A stretch of DNA of 64,000 nucleotides. It comes from Paraburkholderia sp. (GTDB lineage Bacteria; Pseudomonadota; Gammaproteobacteria; Burkholderiales; Burkholderiaceae). A program made the position numbers and the translations under genes. Positions within the stretch are counted from its first letter, which is position 1. Each line of letters begins with the position of its first letter. The notes beneath the pieces were generated by a model. It was given only the letters and a program-made list of their open reading frames with translations, did no database searches and was not told the origin of the DNA. The DNA lies in assembly GCF_028283785.1 (NCBI RefSeq), contig NZ_JAPWKB010000005.1:620001-684000 (forward strand), in the 5' to 3' direction. This document shows, piece after piece, positions 16,434-26,291 of the stretch.

Positions 16434-18146
16434 TCAGCTTGGGTCGGCGTGCGCGAGCAGACTTTCGATGCTGGCAATCAGCACGTCCAGCGCGACCGGT
16501 TTTCGCAGTAGCGTGGCATCCGGTTCGAGCTGGCAGCGCAACGCGTCGAGATCGCTGTGACCGGTCACGAAGATGATCGGCAGACCGGGGCGGAGTTCGT
16601 GCAACACGCGCGCGAGCCCCGGGCCGCCGAGTCCGGGCATTGCGCAATCGGTGATGACGAGGCGCGGAGCCGAGTGTTCGAACGCGTACACGGCCGCGAA
16701 ACCCGACGCGACCGCGTTCACGCGATACCCCACCGCCGACAGCAACGCCTGCCACGTGTCGCGCACATCGGCGTCGTCGTCGACCAGCAAAATCTCGGTC
16801 CCCGCCGATACCGCCCGCGATTCCTGTCCGGGCGCGTGAACCGGAAGGTTTCCCGCCTGACCCGACAACGCCTTCAGATACAGCGACACGCACGTCCCGA
16901 CACCGAGCGCGGTCTCGACCCGCGCCGCGCCGCCGAGTTCGCGCGCAAATCCCATCACCTGCGACAAGCCGAGGCCCGTGCCTTTGCCGTTGTCCTTGGT
17001 CGTGAAAAACGGCTCGAACGCACGCTGCGCGACGTCGGACGTCATGCCCGGTCCGTTGTCGCTGACTTGCAGCACGAAGTAATTGCCGTCGGGCAATTCG
17101 CCATCGTCGACGACTGCCGCACGGCTCGTCGAAATCCGGATGCGCCCGACGTTGTGCATCGCATCGCGTGCATTGACGACCATGTTCATCACGGCCGCTT
17201 CGAGTTGCGTGCCGTTGCACGACACTTTCACATCGTCGTCCTTCAGGTCGAACTCCAGTTCGACTTCGGGTCCGAGTACGCGCGGCAACAGTTCCTTCAT
17301 CTGACCGAGCCACGCGCACACCGGCAACGGCTCCGCCTTGAGGCTTTCGCCACGCGAGAACGCCAGCAGTTGCGCGACCAGACTTGCGCCGCGCCGCACG
17401 ACCTGAAGCCCGTTCGACGACCATCGTTGGACGTCGTCGACGCTGGCGGTCCAGCGGTTGATCAGTTCCAGCGATGTGCTCAACGCCTGCAGCAGATTGT
17501 TGAAGTCATGCGCGACGCCGCTGGTCAACTGACCGACCGTCGCCACGCGCTGATTCTGTCGCAGAGCGGCATGTTCGCCGCTGTCGTCCGCGAGCGCCTG
17601 GATGATTTTCTTGCTCAGCTCGCGTGTCTGCCGCTCTTTGAGCGAACCGAGTTCGCGCAGTTCGAGCAGCGCGCCGGTCTGACGCGCGAGCGCTTCGAGC
17701 GCGTTGCGCTGCGATGCGTCGAGCGTGCGCGGCACCGTATCGATCACGCACACCGTACCGAGCGCGAAGCCCGCCGGCGTGAGAATCGGCGCGCCGGCAT
17801 AGAAGCGGATATGCGGCGCTCCGAGCACCAGCGGATTGGCGCTGAAACGGGAATCTCGCGTCGCGTCTTCGACGATCAGCAGTTCGTCCGGCGCGAGGAT
17901 TGCGTGCGCGCAGAACGCCTGGTCGCGATGCGTCTCGCGCACGTCGAGGCCGATACACGCCTTGAACCACTGACGTTCCGCGTCGATCAGCGACACCAGC
18001 CCGATCGGCGTCTCGCAGATCGACGTCGCCAGTGTCACGATGTCGTCGAACACGGTTTCCGGCAACGTATCGAGGATTTCGAGCCGCGACAGCGCGTCGA
18101 GCCGCGCGGATTCGTTCGGTGGAAACGGAGCGGGTCTATGCAACAT
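16434..18146 (-). CDS. Hybrid sensor histidine kinase (GAF-HisKA-HATPase-REC)
   Basis: 570 residues, soluble. GAF domain at about 25-165, phosphoacceptor H213 in TSGVAHDFNNLLQ, N-box NMVVNARDAM (N325), G1 VSDNGPGM and G2 GKGTGLGLSQV (to about 420). A C-terminal receiver domain (about 450-565) has acidic pocket LLVDDDAD, phosphorylatable D500 in VITDCAMPG and K549. It should sense a cytoplasmic signal through GAF and relay phosphate to its own receiver; no output domain or response regulator is adjacent. It is divergent from a diguanylate cyclase gene, a possible functional link. Confidence 0.93.
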   Translation of the reverse strand: MLHRPAPFPPNESARLDALSRLEILDTLPETVFDDIVTLATSICETPIGLVSLIDAERQWFKACIGLDVRETHRDQAFCAHAILAPDELLIVEDATRDSRFSANPLVLGAPHIRFYAGAPILTPAGFALGTVCVIDTVPRTLDASQRNALEALARQTGALLELRELGSLKERQTRELSKKIIQALADDSGEHAALRQNQRVATVGQLTSGVAHDFNNLLQALSTSLELINRWTASVDDVQRWSSNGLQVVRRGASLVAQLLAFSRGESLKAEPLPVCAWLGQMKELLPRVLGPEVELEFDLKDDDVKVSCNGTQLEAAVMNMVVNARDAMHNVGRIRISTSRAAVVDDGELPDGNYFVLQVSDNGPGMTSDVAQRAFEPFFTTKDNGKGTGLGLSQVMGFARELGGAARVETALGVGTCVSLYLKALSGQAGNLPVHAPGQESRAVSAGTEILLVDDDADVRDTWQALLSAVGYRVNAVASGFAAVYAFEHSAPRLVITDCAMPGLGGPGLARVLHELRPGLPIIFVTGHSDLDALRCQLEPDATLLRKPVALDVLIASIESLLAHADPS

Positions 18147-18489
18147 AGGGCGCAGGTTTCAAGGTGAAAGCGACCGGCCGGTTGCCGGTAAGTTAAAAGG
18201 CGCCTCGGTCGGCCGAGGTTTTCTACACCCAATGAAGTGTACAACGCGCCTCCGCTCAGGCGTGGCGCACCGCCGCGATCTGGGACACGACGCGCTTTCC
18301 CTTTTGCGTCAGTCGGTTAGCGCGAATCCCGGCGAGTTGTTCACAGGCTTGGTCACAAAAACGGTGGATAACTTTGCGGGGAGGGGCTCCACGCTCACCC
18401 TCCATTTTTTTATCAAAACAAGGGCCACAGCGTATCATCGCGGCTGTGCGTTCCCGCCATGCCACGGTCGTGTTTCCCACTGCAAACCT
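18147..18489. other. Divergent intergenic region between kinase and cyclase genes
   Basis: 343 bp. It holds a short run of AT-rich sequence (ctccatttttttatcaaaac, near 18400-18420) that could be promoter material for the cyclase gene. No open frame with a ribosome site and no clear promoter hexamers. Confidence 0.4.
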
Positions 18490-19707
18490 ATGTTCAGTCC
18501 AGTCGCGCTTTACATCGTGGGGATCCTGTCGGGCGCGATCAGCATGGTCGTATTCGGCTCGCTGCTGAGCTCCGGTATTCCCGGCCTGAGCCGCTGGATC
18601 GCCGCAAACGCGGCGATCGTCGCCGCGCTGGTGTTTCTCGCGATGGACGGCGACGCGCCGACGCGCCTGTCGGTGGTGGCGGCGAGCGGTTTGATCGCGG
18701 CGGCATCGCTGGCGGTGCTGCACGGCAGTCGGCTGTTCTTCGGGCTGCGCGCATCGCGTGCTTATGAGTCGGTGGCATTCGTGGCGCTGCTCGTCGGCCT
18801 CGTCTACTGGACCTACGTCGCGCCCAACGTCGATGCCCGCGTGCTGCTGATGTCCGGCTTTATCATCTACGTCCGGCTGCTGGTCGCATGGACCGTCATC
18901 ACGATGCGTCCGCCCAACCGTCCGGCTTACAGCTATCAGTTCGTCGCGTCGCTCGCCGTGCTCGGCGGGCTGGTCCATCTGGCGCGTGCCGTGTCGATCC
19001 TGTCCGGCTGGGAACATCACACGCAATTCCTTCAGCCCACGCCGATGAACGTCGCGTTTCTCGCGCTCGGCGTGCTGACGCTGCCCTGTCTTTCGATCGG
19101 CGCGATCATGCTCGCGTACGACCGGATGGCCGAAAGAATGGAGCGGCTCGCCACCATCGACGAACTGACCGGCGCGTTGATGCGACGGGAATTCGTCGCG
19201 CGGGCCGACGCGAACCTTGCGCGAGCGAAGCGCGCCAAACCCGACGGCGCGGACGCCACGAGAATCGCGATCGCGATTCTCGATATCGATAACTTCAAAG
19301 CGATCAACGATAATTTCGGCCATGCGGCCGGCGATCGCGCGTTGTCGCATTTCGCATCCATCGTCGCGGGTGGCATCCGTCGCGGCGACCTGTTCGGGCG
19401 TCTCGGCGGCGAAGAATTCGCGGTGCTGCTACCGTCGACGTCGAAGGCGGACGCTGTCGGATTGATCGACCGTTTGCGCGCGCAGATCGCCGCGTCCACG
19501 CTGGCTATTCCCGGCGGCGCCGTCTGCTGCACGTTCAGCGCGGGCGTCGATGAACTGCAACCGGGCGACGGGCTCGCCAGCCTGATGGCGCGCGCCGACG
19601 CCGCGCTGTACTCGGCGAAGGCGATGGGCCGCAACCGCGTGGTCGCCGCGCTGTCCAATGGCGATCAACCCGCCGATCCGATCAACCGCACGCGAGAACC
19701 GAACTGA
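18490..19707 (+). CDS. Membrane diguanylate cyclase (GGDEF)
   Basis: 405 residues. The first ~215 residues contain about six or seven membrane segments. A GGDEF domain follows (about 225-390) with active-site loop RLGGEEF (306-310), metal-binding LDIDNFKAIND and an intact inhibitory site RRGD at 297-300, exactly five residues before GGEEF. It makes cyclic di-GMP from GTP and should be product-inhibited. ATG 18490 precedes the first membrane span. The membrane part is not a named MASE domain that I can assign. Confidence 0.92.
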   Translation: MFSPVALYIVGILSGAISMVVFGSLLSSGIPGLSRWIAANAAIVAALVFLAMDGDAPTRLSVVAASGLIAAASLAVLHGSRLFFGLRASRAYESVAFVALLVGLVYWTYVAPNVDARVLLMSGFIIYVRLLVAWTVITMRPPNRPAYSYQFVASLAVLGGLVHLARAVSILSGWEHHTQFLQPTPMNVAFLALGVLTLPCLSIGAIMLAYDRMAERMERLATIDELTGALMRREFVARADANLARAKRAKPDGADATRIAIAILDIDNFKAINDNFGHAAGDRALSHFASIVAGGIRRGDLFGRLGGEEFAVLLPSTSKADAVGLIDRLRAQIAASTLAIPGGAVCCTFSAGVDELQPGDGLASLMARADAALYSAKAMGRNRVVAALSNGDQPADPINRTREPN

Positions 19708-19776
19708 TTTCCGCGTAGTCCGCACACTGCTGCACGCTGCCGCCGACAGCCGCGCACGCCACCGCCGAGCGTCACG

Positions 19777-20613
19777 ATGACCCTTCCCGCCTTCTCACTG
19801 CGCGCCGCCACCGAAGCCGATCACGCGTTTCTGCTCGATCTGCGCAAAATCACGATGACCGCGTATCTCGCGGAAGCCGGCGAGCCGATGGACGACGCGC
19901 AGCATTGGGCGCGCCTGCTCGATCACTACGAAGCGGCGCAGGTGATTTGCGTCGAAGGGGAATCCGCGGGCTTGCTGAAGGCCTATATCAAACACAAGTC
20001 CGACGACCCGGAATTCGCCGATGCCGCGTCGGTGCCGGCGGTGTCGTGGTATGTGTCGCAATTGCAGATCGCGCCGGCGTTTCAGCGTCGCGGGCTCGGC
20101 GAACGCGCGTTGCGCACCGTCCTGCAAGCGGCGCAGGCGGATGGCTTGCCGGTCATGCTGTCGGTGCTGCACAACAATCCTGCCAAACGGTTATACGACC
20201 GGCTCGGCTTTACCGTGATCGAACGCACCGAACGGAGCTACCGGATGATCCTGAATACACCCTCGACCGACACGCCGCGCGTGGTGGAAAGCTGGCACGC
20301 GCACATCTATTTCGATGCGTCGAGCCGTGACGCCGCATGGGCGCTGCGCGAGCGCATCGATGCGCATTTCGGCGACACGTTGGTGCTCGGTCGCTTTCAC
20401 GAGCGGCCGGTCGGACCGCATCCGATGTGGTCGTATCAACTCGCGTTCGGGCGCGAGCAGTTCGCGGGCATCGTCGAATGGTTGACGCTGAATCACGGCG
20501 CGCTCGACGTCTTTCTCCATCCGAATACCGGTGACGCGCTGAGCGACCATCGCGACGCCGCCGTGTGGATCGGCCGCTCGCATACGCTGCGGCTTGCCGC
20601 GCTCGGCGGCTGA
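19777..20613 (+). CDS. GNAT acetyltransferase fused to DOPA 4,5-dioxygenase-like domain
   Basis: 278 residues. Residues 1-155 are a GNAT N-acetyltransferase with acetyl-CoA loop FQRRGLGERALRT and the typical NPAKRLYDRLGF end. After a short linker, residues about 170-275 match the DOPA-dioxygenase family: WHAHIYFD (H174, H176), RFHERPVGPHPMWSYQLAF and HGALDVFLHPNTGD. The second domain is usually a stand-alone protein of about 110 to 120 residues that opens a catechol ring. There is no internal stop or start pointing to two genes. Its stop lies 4 bp from the stop of the convergent HiPIP gene. Confidence 0.85.
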   Translation: MTLPAFSLRAATEADHAFLLDLRKITMTAYLAEAGEPMDDAQHWARLLDHYEAAQVICVEGESAGLLKAYIKHKSDDPEFADAASVPAVSWYVSQLQIAPAFQRRGLGERALRTVLQAAQADGLPVMLSVLHNNPAKRLYDRLGFTVIERTERSYRMILNTPSTDTPRVVESWHAHIYFDASSRDAAWALRERIDAHFGDTLVLGRFHERPVGPHPMWSYQLAFGREQFAGIVEWLTLNHGALDVFLHPNTGDALSDHRDAAVWIGRSHTLRLAALGG

Positions 20614-20617
20614 ACGC

Positions 20618-20926
20618 TTACATATTCGTGTACGACGCGCACCAGCCGTGCGCGGCGACCTGCTTGTCGCCGAACAGCATGCAGCCGCCCCATGCATCGC
20701 TGTCCTTGCCCTGAAACAGCGAGCAGTTATTGCAGGCCTGACCGGCGGCGTAGTTCGGAAACTTCGCTTTGTCGGCGTGCGTGGCGTCGGCCTTGTAGCC
20801 CAGCTCGACGGCTTTGGGATCGGTTTCGGACAGATGCGCGCTGTCGGCGAACGCGCGGCCGGACAACGCCAGCGACGAGCCGACGCCTACGCTGAACAGC
20901 AAAAAACCGCGACGTGATGTTTTCAT
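20618..20926 (-). CDS. High-potential iron-sulfur protein (HiPIP)
   Basis: 102 residues. A Tat signal (MKTSRRGFLLF, cleavage near AFA-DS) is followed by a small domain with the four cluster ligands C65, C68, C82 and C96 (ACNNCSLF, GGCMLF, HGWCASY). HiPIPs carry a [4Fe-4S] cluster in the periplasm and pass electrons between the cytochrome bc1 complex or other donors and terminal enzymes. Tat export fits folding with the cluster in the cytoplasm. The start is ATG 20926. It is a single-gene unit. Confidence 0.93.
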   Translation of the reverse strand: MKTSRRGFLLFSVGVGSSLALSGRAFADSAHLSETDPKAVELGYKADATHADKAKFPNYAAGQACNNCSLFQGKDSDAWGGCMLFGDKQVAAHGWCASYTNM

Positions 20927-21220
20927 GGCGAACAATCTAAAGTGGGGTTGAGTGTTTTTGATGGCTTGAGCCTGTGCGCTCATACTGCATCAAAACCCCC
21001 ACACCGTGCGTCCGGACGCGCAGCCCGCCCCAACGCAGATCACGCGCCTCGCTGCGCCGCAACACGGCGCGCAGCCGCGCGTCGATCGCGCCGCCCTTCA
21101 GGAATCGGCCGTTCGCGCCGTTAATCCTGACAGGTTCGACAGCCCGGCCGCCCTGTCCGGATTTTCCAGTTCAACACGACGCACCGACCGTTGCTCCGGC
21201 GTTCAACGCGCATCACCGCT

Positions 21221-22459
21221 ATGGGATTCATCGATTCGCTGTTTCGCCGCAAGCCTTCGCCCGACGCGTTCGCCGCGCTGTTTATCGCGGCCGCGAAACG
21301 CGATGGTTTCGTCGAGCCGCTGCATTACAACCGCGCCGAATTCCGTCTCGAACACAGCCACAATGCCGTGTTCAATCTGCATCACGCGTATCGCGCGTAT
21401 TGCGAGAATCAGCGCAACGAACGTGATCTCGCGTTGCGCGGTTTCGTCGCGACGCTGAGTGCGTGTCGCGTGACGGCGCCCGACTCGCTCGCCGACGCGC
21501 GCGCGATGCTGCGCCCGCTGGTGCGCGCACGCACGGTGATCGAAGACGTGCGGCTGCATCAGTGGCGCACGTCCGGGCGCGACGCCGCGTTCGATCCGGC
21601 ATGGCGCGCGTTCGGCGACGATTGCGCGGTACTGCTCGCGCTCGATTACCCGGAATCGACTTCGACGCTGGTGAGCGGTCCGCTCGCGTCGTGGCAACTC
21701 ACGCTGGAACAGGCGCTCGCGATTGCGTGCGACAACCTGCGCGACATCACCGCCGACGCATTCGTCGAGGTCGCGCGCGGGGTCTTTCGCGGCGACTGGC
21801 ACGACGGTTACGATGCCAGCCGCGTGTTGCTGCCCGATCTGCTGCATCGCGCGCCGGTACACGGCCGTCCGGTGTTCATGATCCCGACACGCGACACCTT
21901 GCTCGTCACCGGCGACAAGCACGACGACGGCCTCGCGTCGATGATCGAACTGAGTCTTCAGGCGTCGCTGACCGGTCGTCACGTGTCGCCGTTGATGTAT
22001 TGCTACGACGACGGCCTGAGACGCTTCACGCCGCCGCACGACGACGTCGCGCAACGCGTCGGCCATCTCGAACGACGTTATCGCAAAGACGAATACGACG
22101 CGCAGAAGGCCGCGCTCGACCGCCTGCATCAGCAGGAACGGCGCGACCTGTTCGTCGCGAACTATCTGCTCTACGACAAGGCCGTCGAATCCGGAGCCGC
22201 CGACGCACGTGCGGGGTCGGTGTCGGTCGCGACGTGGACGGCGGGCGTCGAGACCTTGCTGCCGAAGACAGACCGCGTGGTGCTGGCGCGGCTCGACACG
22301 CAGCAGACGCGCATCGTGCCGTGGGACCGGTTGATGCAAACATCCGCGGATCTGCTCGACGACACGTCGATGTATCCGGTGCGCTATCGCACGCGCGGAT
22401 TTCCCGATGACACACTGTTCGACTCGTTCGCGCCATTCGAATCGATCGAAGGCGACTGA
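21221..22459 (+). CDS. DUF1444-like protein
   Basis: 412 residues, cytoplasmic, with no signal or membrane segment. The central part (ITADAFVEVARGVFRGD, DGYDASRVLLPDLLH, FMIPTRDTLLVTGDKHDDG) resembles DUF1444 (YtpQ-like), a family of unknown function. The N-terminal ~100 residues are unmatched. The ATG at 21221 is chosen because MGFIDSLFRRKPSPDAFAAL starts a plausible domain; a second ATG 30 nt upstream is possible. No operon partner. Confidence 0.6.
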   Translation: MGFIDSLFRRKPSPDAFAALFIAAAKRDGFVEPLHYNRAEFRLEHSHNAVFNLHHAYRAYCENQRNERDLALRGFVATLSACRVTAPDSLADARAMLRPLVRARTVIEDVRLHQWRTSGRDAAFDPAWRAFGDDCAVLLALDYPESTSTLVSGPLASWQLTLEQALAIACDNLRDITADAFVEVARGVFRGDWHDGYDASRVLLPDLLHRAPVHGRPVFMIPTRDTLLVTGDKHDDGLASMIELSLQASLTGRHVSPLMYCYDDGLRRFTPPHDDVAQRVGHLERRYRKDEYDAQKAALDRLHQQERRDLFVANYLLYDKAVESGAADARAGSVSVATWTAGVETLLPKTDRVVLARLDTQQTRIVPWDRLMQTSADLLDDTSMYPVRYRTRGFPDDTLFDSFAPFESIEGD

Positions 22460-22571
22460 GCCTCGCTGACAGAATGCCGACACGGCACGCGTTGGGAATT
22501 GCGGCTATCCTGATCGGCTTGAACCTCTCGCCTGTCAGTTATCGCAGCGCGTTCACCCAGCGGAGTCGATC

Positions 22572-23567
22572 ATGGAATACCGCGCATTCGGCCGCACCGG
22601 CCTGACTGTTTCCCGTCTCTGTCTTGGCACGATGACCTTCGGTTTGCAAACCGAAGAACGCGTGTCGCACGGCATTCTCGACACGGCCGCCGACGCCGGC
22701 GTGAACTTCATCGACACCGCCGACGTCTATCCGCTCGGCGGCGGCATCGAACTGGCGGGACGTACCGAAGAGATCGTCGGACGCTGGCTCAAGGGCAAGC
22801 GCGCCCGGTATATCGTCGCGACCAAGGCGGTCGGCCAGGTGGGGCCGTCGGCGTGGGATCAGGGCGCGTCGCGCAAGCATCTGCTCGATGCGATCGACGC
22901 GTCGCTGAAGCGCCTCGACACCGATTACGTCGATCTCTATCAACTCCATTCGGACGACCGCAACACGCCGCTCGACGAAACCCTCGAAGCGCTCGATACC
23001 ATCGTGCGGTCGGGCCGCGCGCGGTATATCGGCGTGTCGAACTTTCTCGCGTATCGGCTCGCCCGCGCATTGGGTCGCGCGGACGTGCTGCGCACCGCGC
23101 GGTTCGTGTCGGTCCAGCCGCGCTACAACCTGCTGTTCCGGCAAATCGAGCGTGAACTGCTGCCGCTCGCCGACGAAGAAGGTCTCGCGGTCATGCCGTA
23201 CAACCCGCTCGCGGGCGGTCTGCTGACCGGCAAACATCGTCACGACACCGCGCCCGCCGAGGGCCGCTTTACGGCATCGGTCGGCAAGGCGGGCGCGATG
23301 TATCAGGCGCGCTACTGGCACCAGCGCGAGTTCGATACCATCGAAAAGCTGCGCGGTATCGCCGCGCAAAGCGGCCACTCGTTGACGCAAACCGCGTTGG
23401 CGTGGGTGCTCGCGAATCCGTCGATCTCATCGGCGATCATCGGTGCGAGCAAACCGGAACAATTGAGCGACACGCTGGCCGCCGTCGATCTGACACTCGG
23501 TGACGAACTGAAAGCGGTACTCGACGATGCGACCGTCGAGTACCGCTGGGGCGACGCCGCTCGCTGA
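22572..23567 (+). CDS. Aldo/keto reductase
   Basis: 331 residues, AKR (beta/alpha)8 barrel. The tetrad is complete: D48 and Y53 in FIDTADVYP, K85 in VATKAVG and H126 in LYQLHSDD. NADPH-binding end: SSAIIGASKPEQL. It reduces aldehydes or ketones in the cytoplasm; the physiological substrate cannot be told. It belongs to the subgroup related to potassium-channel beta subunits and YajO-like proteins. It converges on the glucokinase-like gene with 27 bp between stops. Confidence 0.93.
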   Translation: MEYRAFGRTGLTVSRLCLGTMTFGLQTEERVSHGILDTAADAGVNFIDTADVYPLGGGIELAGRTEEIVGRWLKGKRARYIVATKAVGQVGPSAWDQGASRKHLLDAIDASLKRLDTDYVDLYQLHSDDRNTPLDETLEALDTIVRSGRARYIGVSNFLAYRLARALGRADVLRTARFVSVQPRYNLLFRQIERELLPLADEEGLAVMPYNPLAGGLLTGKHRHDTAPAEGRFTASVGKAGAMYQARYWHQREFDTIEKLRGIAAQSGHSLTQTALAWVLANPSISSAIIGASKPEQLSDTLAAVDLTLGDELKAVLDDATVEYRWGDAAR

Positions 23568-23594
23568 CGGAATCGCCGACGCCTGCGCCGCGCG

Positions 23595-24512
23595 TCAGAC
23601 GAACTTGCCGATGCACTGATTCGCTTCGGGCAACTGCCGCGATTCACGCAACGAGCGCGGATGCCACAGCTTCGCGCCGCCTTCGATGCCCGCGTCGTTC
23701 GATACGATCGCGACGTTCGGCGGTAGATCGATTGTCAGACGCGCGGCATTGCCGCCGCCGATCCACAGCTTGTCGTAATTCACCAGCGACGCGAGGATGC
23801 CGATGATCTTCCCGACCCGCCGGTTCCACTTCTTGTTGCCCGCTTTCTCGCGCGCGGCGTCGCCGATATATTCGTCGTAAGCGCGGTCCTTGCTGACCGG
23901 ATGGTGCGCCAGCTCCAGATGCGGCATCAGTTCGCCATCGCGGAACATCGCCGTGCCCGCGCCCGTTCCGAGCGTCAGCACGAACTCCAGCCCGTGTCCT
24001 TCGATCGCGGCAAAGCCCTGCATTTCGGCATCGTTGATCATGCGGACCGGCAGACCGCCGAGTCTTTTCGCCAGCGAAGCCGCAAGCGGAATGCCGTGCC
24101 AGCCTTCGTCGCCGAAATGCGGCGCGGTCAGAATCAGGTTATCGCGCACGACGCCCGGAAAGCCGATCGAGATACAGCCCGGCCGTTCCGACATCAGCGG
24201 CTCGACCAGTTGTGCAAGCGCATCGACCAGTTGATCCGGCGTGCACGGATGCGGCGTCGCGACTCGCACACGCTCGGTTTTCATCGCGCCGTTGCCGTCG
24301 ATGACGGCCGCCTTCAGTCCCGTCCCGCCGACATCGATCGCGAGAATCCGCTCGGCGCTTGCGGCGGTTGCGCCCCTGGCCGCGCGCGGCGCGGTTCTCC
24401 TTGCCGCCTTCGTTGCGACAGTCTTCGCGGCTTTGGCTGGCACCGCATCCGGCGTTACCGTGGCCGCCGGTTCGATCGCGTGGGTGGCCTTATCGCTCGC
24501 TTTCCTGGTCAT
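23595..24512 (-). CDS. ppgK: ROK-family kinase, polyphosphate glucokinase-like
   Basis: 305 residues. After a basic Ala/Thr/Lys-rich tail (1-47) comes the ROK ATPase fold: LAIDVGGTGLKAAVIDG, catalytic Asp in MINDAEMQGFAA and LTLGTGAGTAMF. The C-terminal KKWNRRVGKIIGILASL and LWIGGGNA match polyphosphate glucokinases, which phosphorylate glucose from polyphosphate or ATP. The zinc-site motif of classic ROK repressors is absent. The gene starts 23 nt after the zwf stop, so its product would feed glucose-6-phosphate to Zwf. Polyphosphate use is inferred from similarity, not visible directly. Confidence 0.8.
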   Translation of the reverse strand: MTRKASDKATHAIEPAATVTPDAVPAKAAKTVATKAARRTAPRAARGATAASAERILAIDVGGTGLKAAVIDGNGAMKTERVRVATPHPCTPDQLVDALAQLVEPLMSERPGCISIGFPGVVRDNLILTAPHFGDEGWHGIPLAASLAKRLGGLPVRMINDAEMQGFAAIEGHGLEFVLTLGTGAGTAMFRDGELMPHLELAHHPVSKDRAYDEYIGDAAREKAGNKKWNRRVGKIIGILASLVNYDKLWIGGGNAARLTIDLPPNVAIVSNDAGIEGGAKLWHPRSLRESRQLPEANQCIGKFV

Positions 24513-24535
24513 GTCGTTCCCCGTCAATGGTTGGC

Positions 24536-26164
24536 TTACTTTTTCGCGTCCGGCGTGGTTTGCAGCGGACGCCACGTGCGCCCGTCGCGTGCGAGCAGTT
24601 CGTCGGCTTCTTTCGGCCCGGTGCTGCCCGCCGGATAACCGCACACCTTCACCGCACCCTGTTTCGGATGCAGCACGTCATCGACCGCGGCCCAGCTCGT
24701 CTCGATACTGTCGGCACGCTGGAACAGCGTTTCGTCGCCGAGCATGCAGTCGTAAAGCAGCGTTTCGTATCCGACGTTCGCGCGTTCCGCGAAGAAATCC
24801 GCGTAATCGAATGACGACTGAACCGCGCCGATCTGCATCAGCGGTCCGGGCACTTTCACGTTGAAATCGAAGCTCGTGCCGTGTGCGGGATCGATACGCA
24901 TGGTCAGCACGTTCGGCGTCAGCGCCTCGACGGGCGTGTCGCGGAACAGCAGAAACGGCACGGCTTTCAGTTGCACGGCGATCTCCGTGCGACGCACCGC
25001 GAGGCGCTTGCCGGTACGGAGATAGAACGGCACGCCGGCCCAGCGCCAGTTATCGACGAACACGCGCGCGGCCGCATAGGTTTCAGTCGTGCTTTCGGCG
25101 GCGACGTCTGGCTCGTTACGATACGCGACGCCTGACGGGCCCTTTTCGTATTGACCGAACACGACATCGGACGGCGTCAGCGGCTTGATCGCGTCGGCGA
25201 TTTCCGCTTTCTTGTCGCGAACCGCTTCGGCATCGAACGAATTGGGCGGTTCCATTGCGACCATTTCGAGCAGCTGGAACAGGTGATTCGGCAGCATGTC
25301 GCGAAACGCGCCGGTCTGTTCGTAGAACTTGCCGCGCCCTTCGACACCAATCGTTTCAGCCGCCGTGATCTGGACGCTGTCGATGTACTCGCGACGCCAG
25401 ATCGGCTCGAACAGCGCGTTCGCGAAGCGCACGGCGAGAATGCTCTGCACCGTGTCCTTGCCGAGAAAGTGATCGATCCGGTAGACCTGCGATTCCTGCA
25501 CGTAATTCAGAATGTGCGCGTTCAGATCGCGCGCCGATGCGAGGTCGGTGCCGAACGGCTTTTCGATCACGAGCCGGCGGAAGCCACTTTTGGCGCTTTT
25601 GCCGTCGCTTTCGCTGGCGTCGCTTTCCTTCAGCAGTCCCGCTTTTCCCAGATGTTCGACGATGGGTTTGAAGAAGCGCGCGGTGACGGCGAGATAAAAA
25701 ATCACGTTGCCGCCAGGCGCCTTGTCGAGCTTCTGCTTGAGCGCGGCGAAGGTGGCGTCGTCCTCGAATTCGCCGCCCATGTATTCGAGGCGTTTCGCGA
25801 GCGAGTTCCACGCGGTGTCGTCGAGTTTGCCGGCGTGAAAGGTGCTGGCTTTGTCGGCGGCGAACTGCTGCAGCGCGCCGTGCAGATCGTCGCGCCACGC
25901 CTGCGTTTCACGCGCGCCATGATTGACGCCGATGATCTGCATGCCGTCGTCGAGCAGGCCGTCGAGCGTCAGGTTGTACAGCGCGGGCATCAGCAGACGC
26001 TTGGTGAGATCGCCGCCTGCGCCGAAGATCACCAGCGTACACGGCGGCGCCGGGCGTTTGCCGGCCGGGCCCGGCGCGACGGAATGCGGACCGGGGTTCA
26101 GCTTCGCGGTGGTCGCCGTGGTGTCTGACGCGTCGGAGCCTGCTGCGTTCGAAGAAGTGGACAT
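24536..26164 (-). CDS. zwf: Glucose-6-phosphate 1-dehydrogenase
   Basis: 542 residues. Nucleotide-binding start LVIFGAGGDLTKRLLMPAL, substrate/catalytic motif YRIDHFLGKDTVQ, and G6PD C-terminal domain (PFYLRTGKRL and so on). It oxidises glucose-6-phosphate to 6-phosphogluconolactone, making NAD(P)H. About 40 N-terminal residues (MSTSSNAAGSDASD...) are extra and low-complexity. The start is ATG 26164, with AAAAGG upstream. It lies in an operon after the debranching and glucosidase genes and before the glucokinase gene. Confidence 0.96.
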   Translation of the reverse strand: MSTSSNAAGSDASDTTATTAKLNPGPHSVAPGPAGKRPAPPCTLVIFGAGGDLTKRLLMPALYNLTLDGLLDDGMQIIGVNHGARETQAWRDDLHGALQQFAADKASTFHAGKLDDTAWNSLAKRLEYMGGEFEDDATFAALKQKLDKAPGGNVIFYLAVTARFFKPIVEHLGKAGLLKESDASESDGKSAKSGFRRLVIEKPFGTDLASARDLNAHILNYVQESQVYRIDHFLGKDTVQSILAVRFANALFEPIWRREYIDSVQITAAETIGVEGRGKFYEQTGAFRDMLPNHLFQLLEMVAMEPPNSFDAEAVRDKKAEIADAIKPLTPSDVVFGQYEKGPSGVAYRNEPDVAAESTTETYAAARVFVDNWRWAGVPFYLRTGKRLAVRRTEIAVQLKAVPFLLFRDTPVEALTPNVLTMRIDPAHGTSFDFNVKVPGPLMQIGAVQSSFDYADFFAERANVGYETLLYDCMLGDETLFQRADSIETSWAAVDDVLHPKQGAVKVCGYPAGSTGPKEADELLARDGRTWRPLQTTPDAKK

Positions 26165-26291
26165 GAGCGTTCGCCTTTTGAAAGCCGCCTGGACGCGCGG
26201 CAATACCTTTACTGACCCCGTCACCGCTTGCACAGTTCAAGGTTTCTGTTGTCTTTCAGCCCTGAACGAAAGCGGAACGGCCAGTCGCCGC

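Noticed and set aside
18337..18372. Two DnaA-box-like sequences (TTGTTCACA and the complement of GTTATCCAC) suggesting a replication origin
   Set aside because: Only two imperfect boxes, no AT-rich unwinding element beside them and no dnaA, repA or parAB genes in the window.
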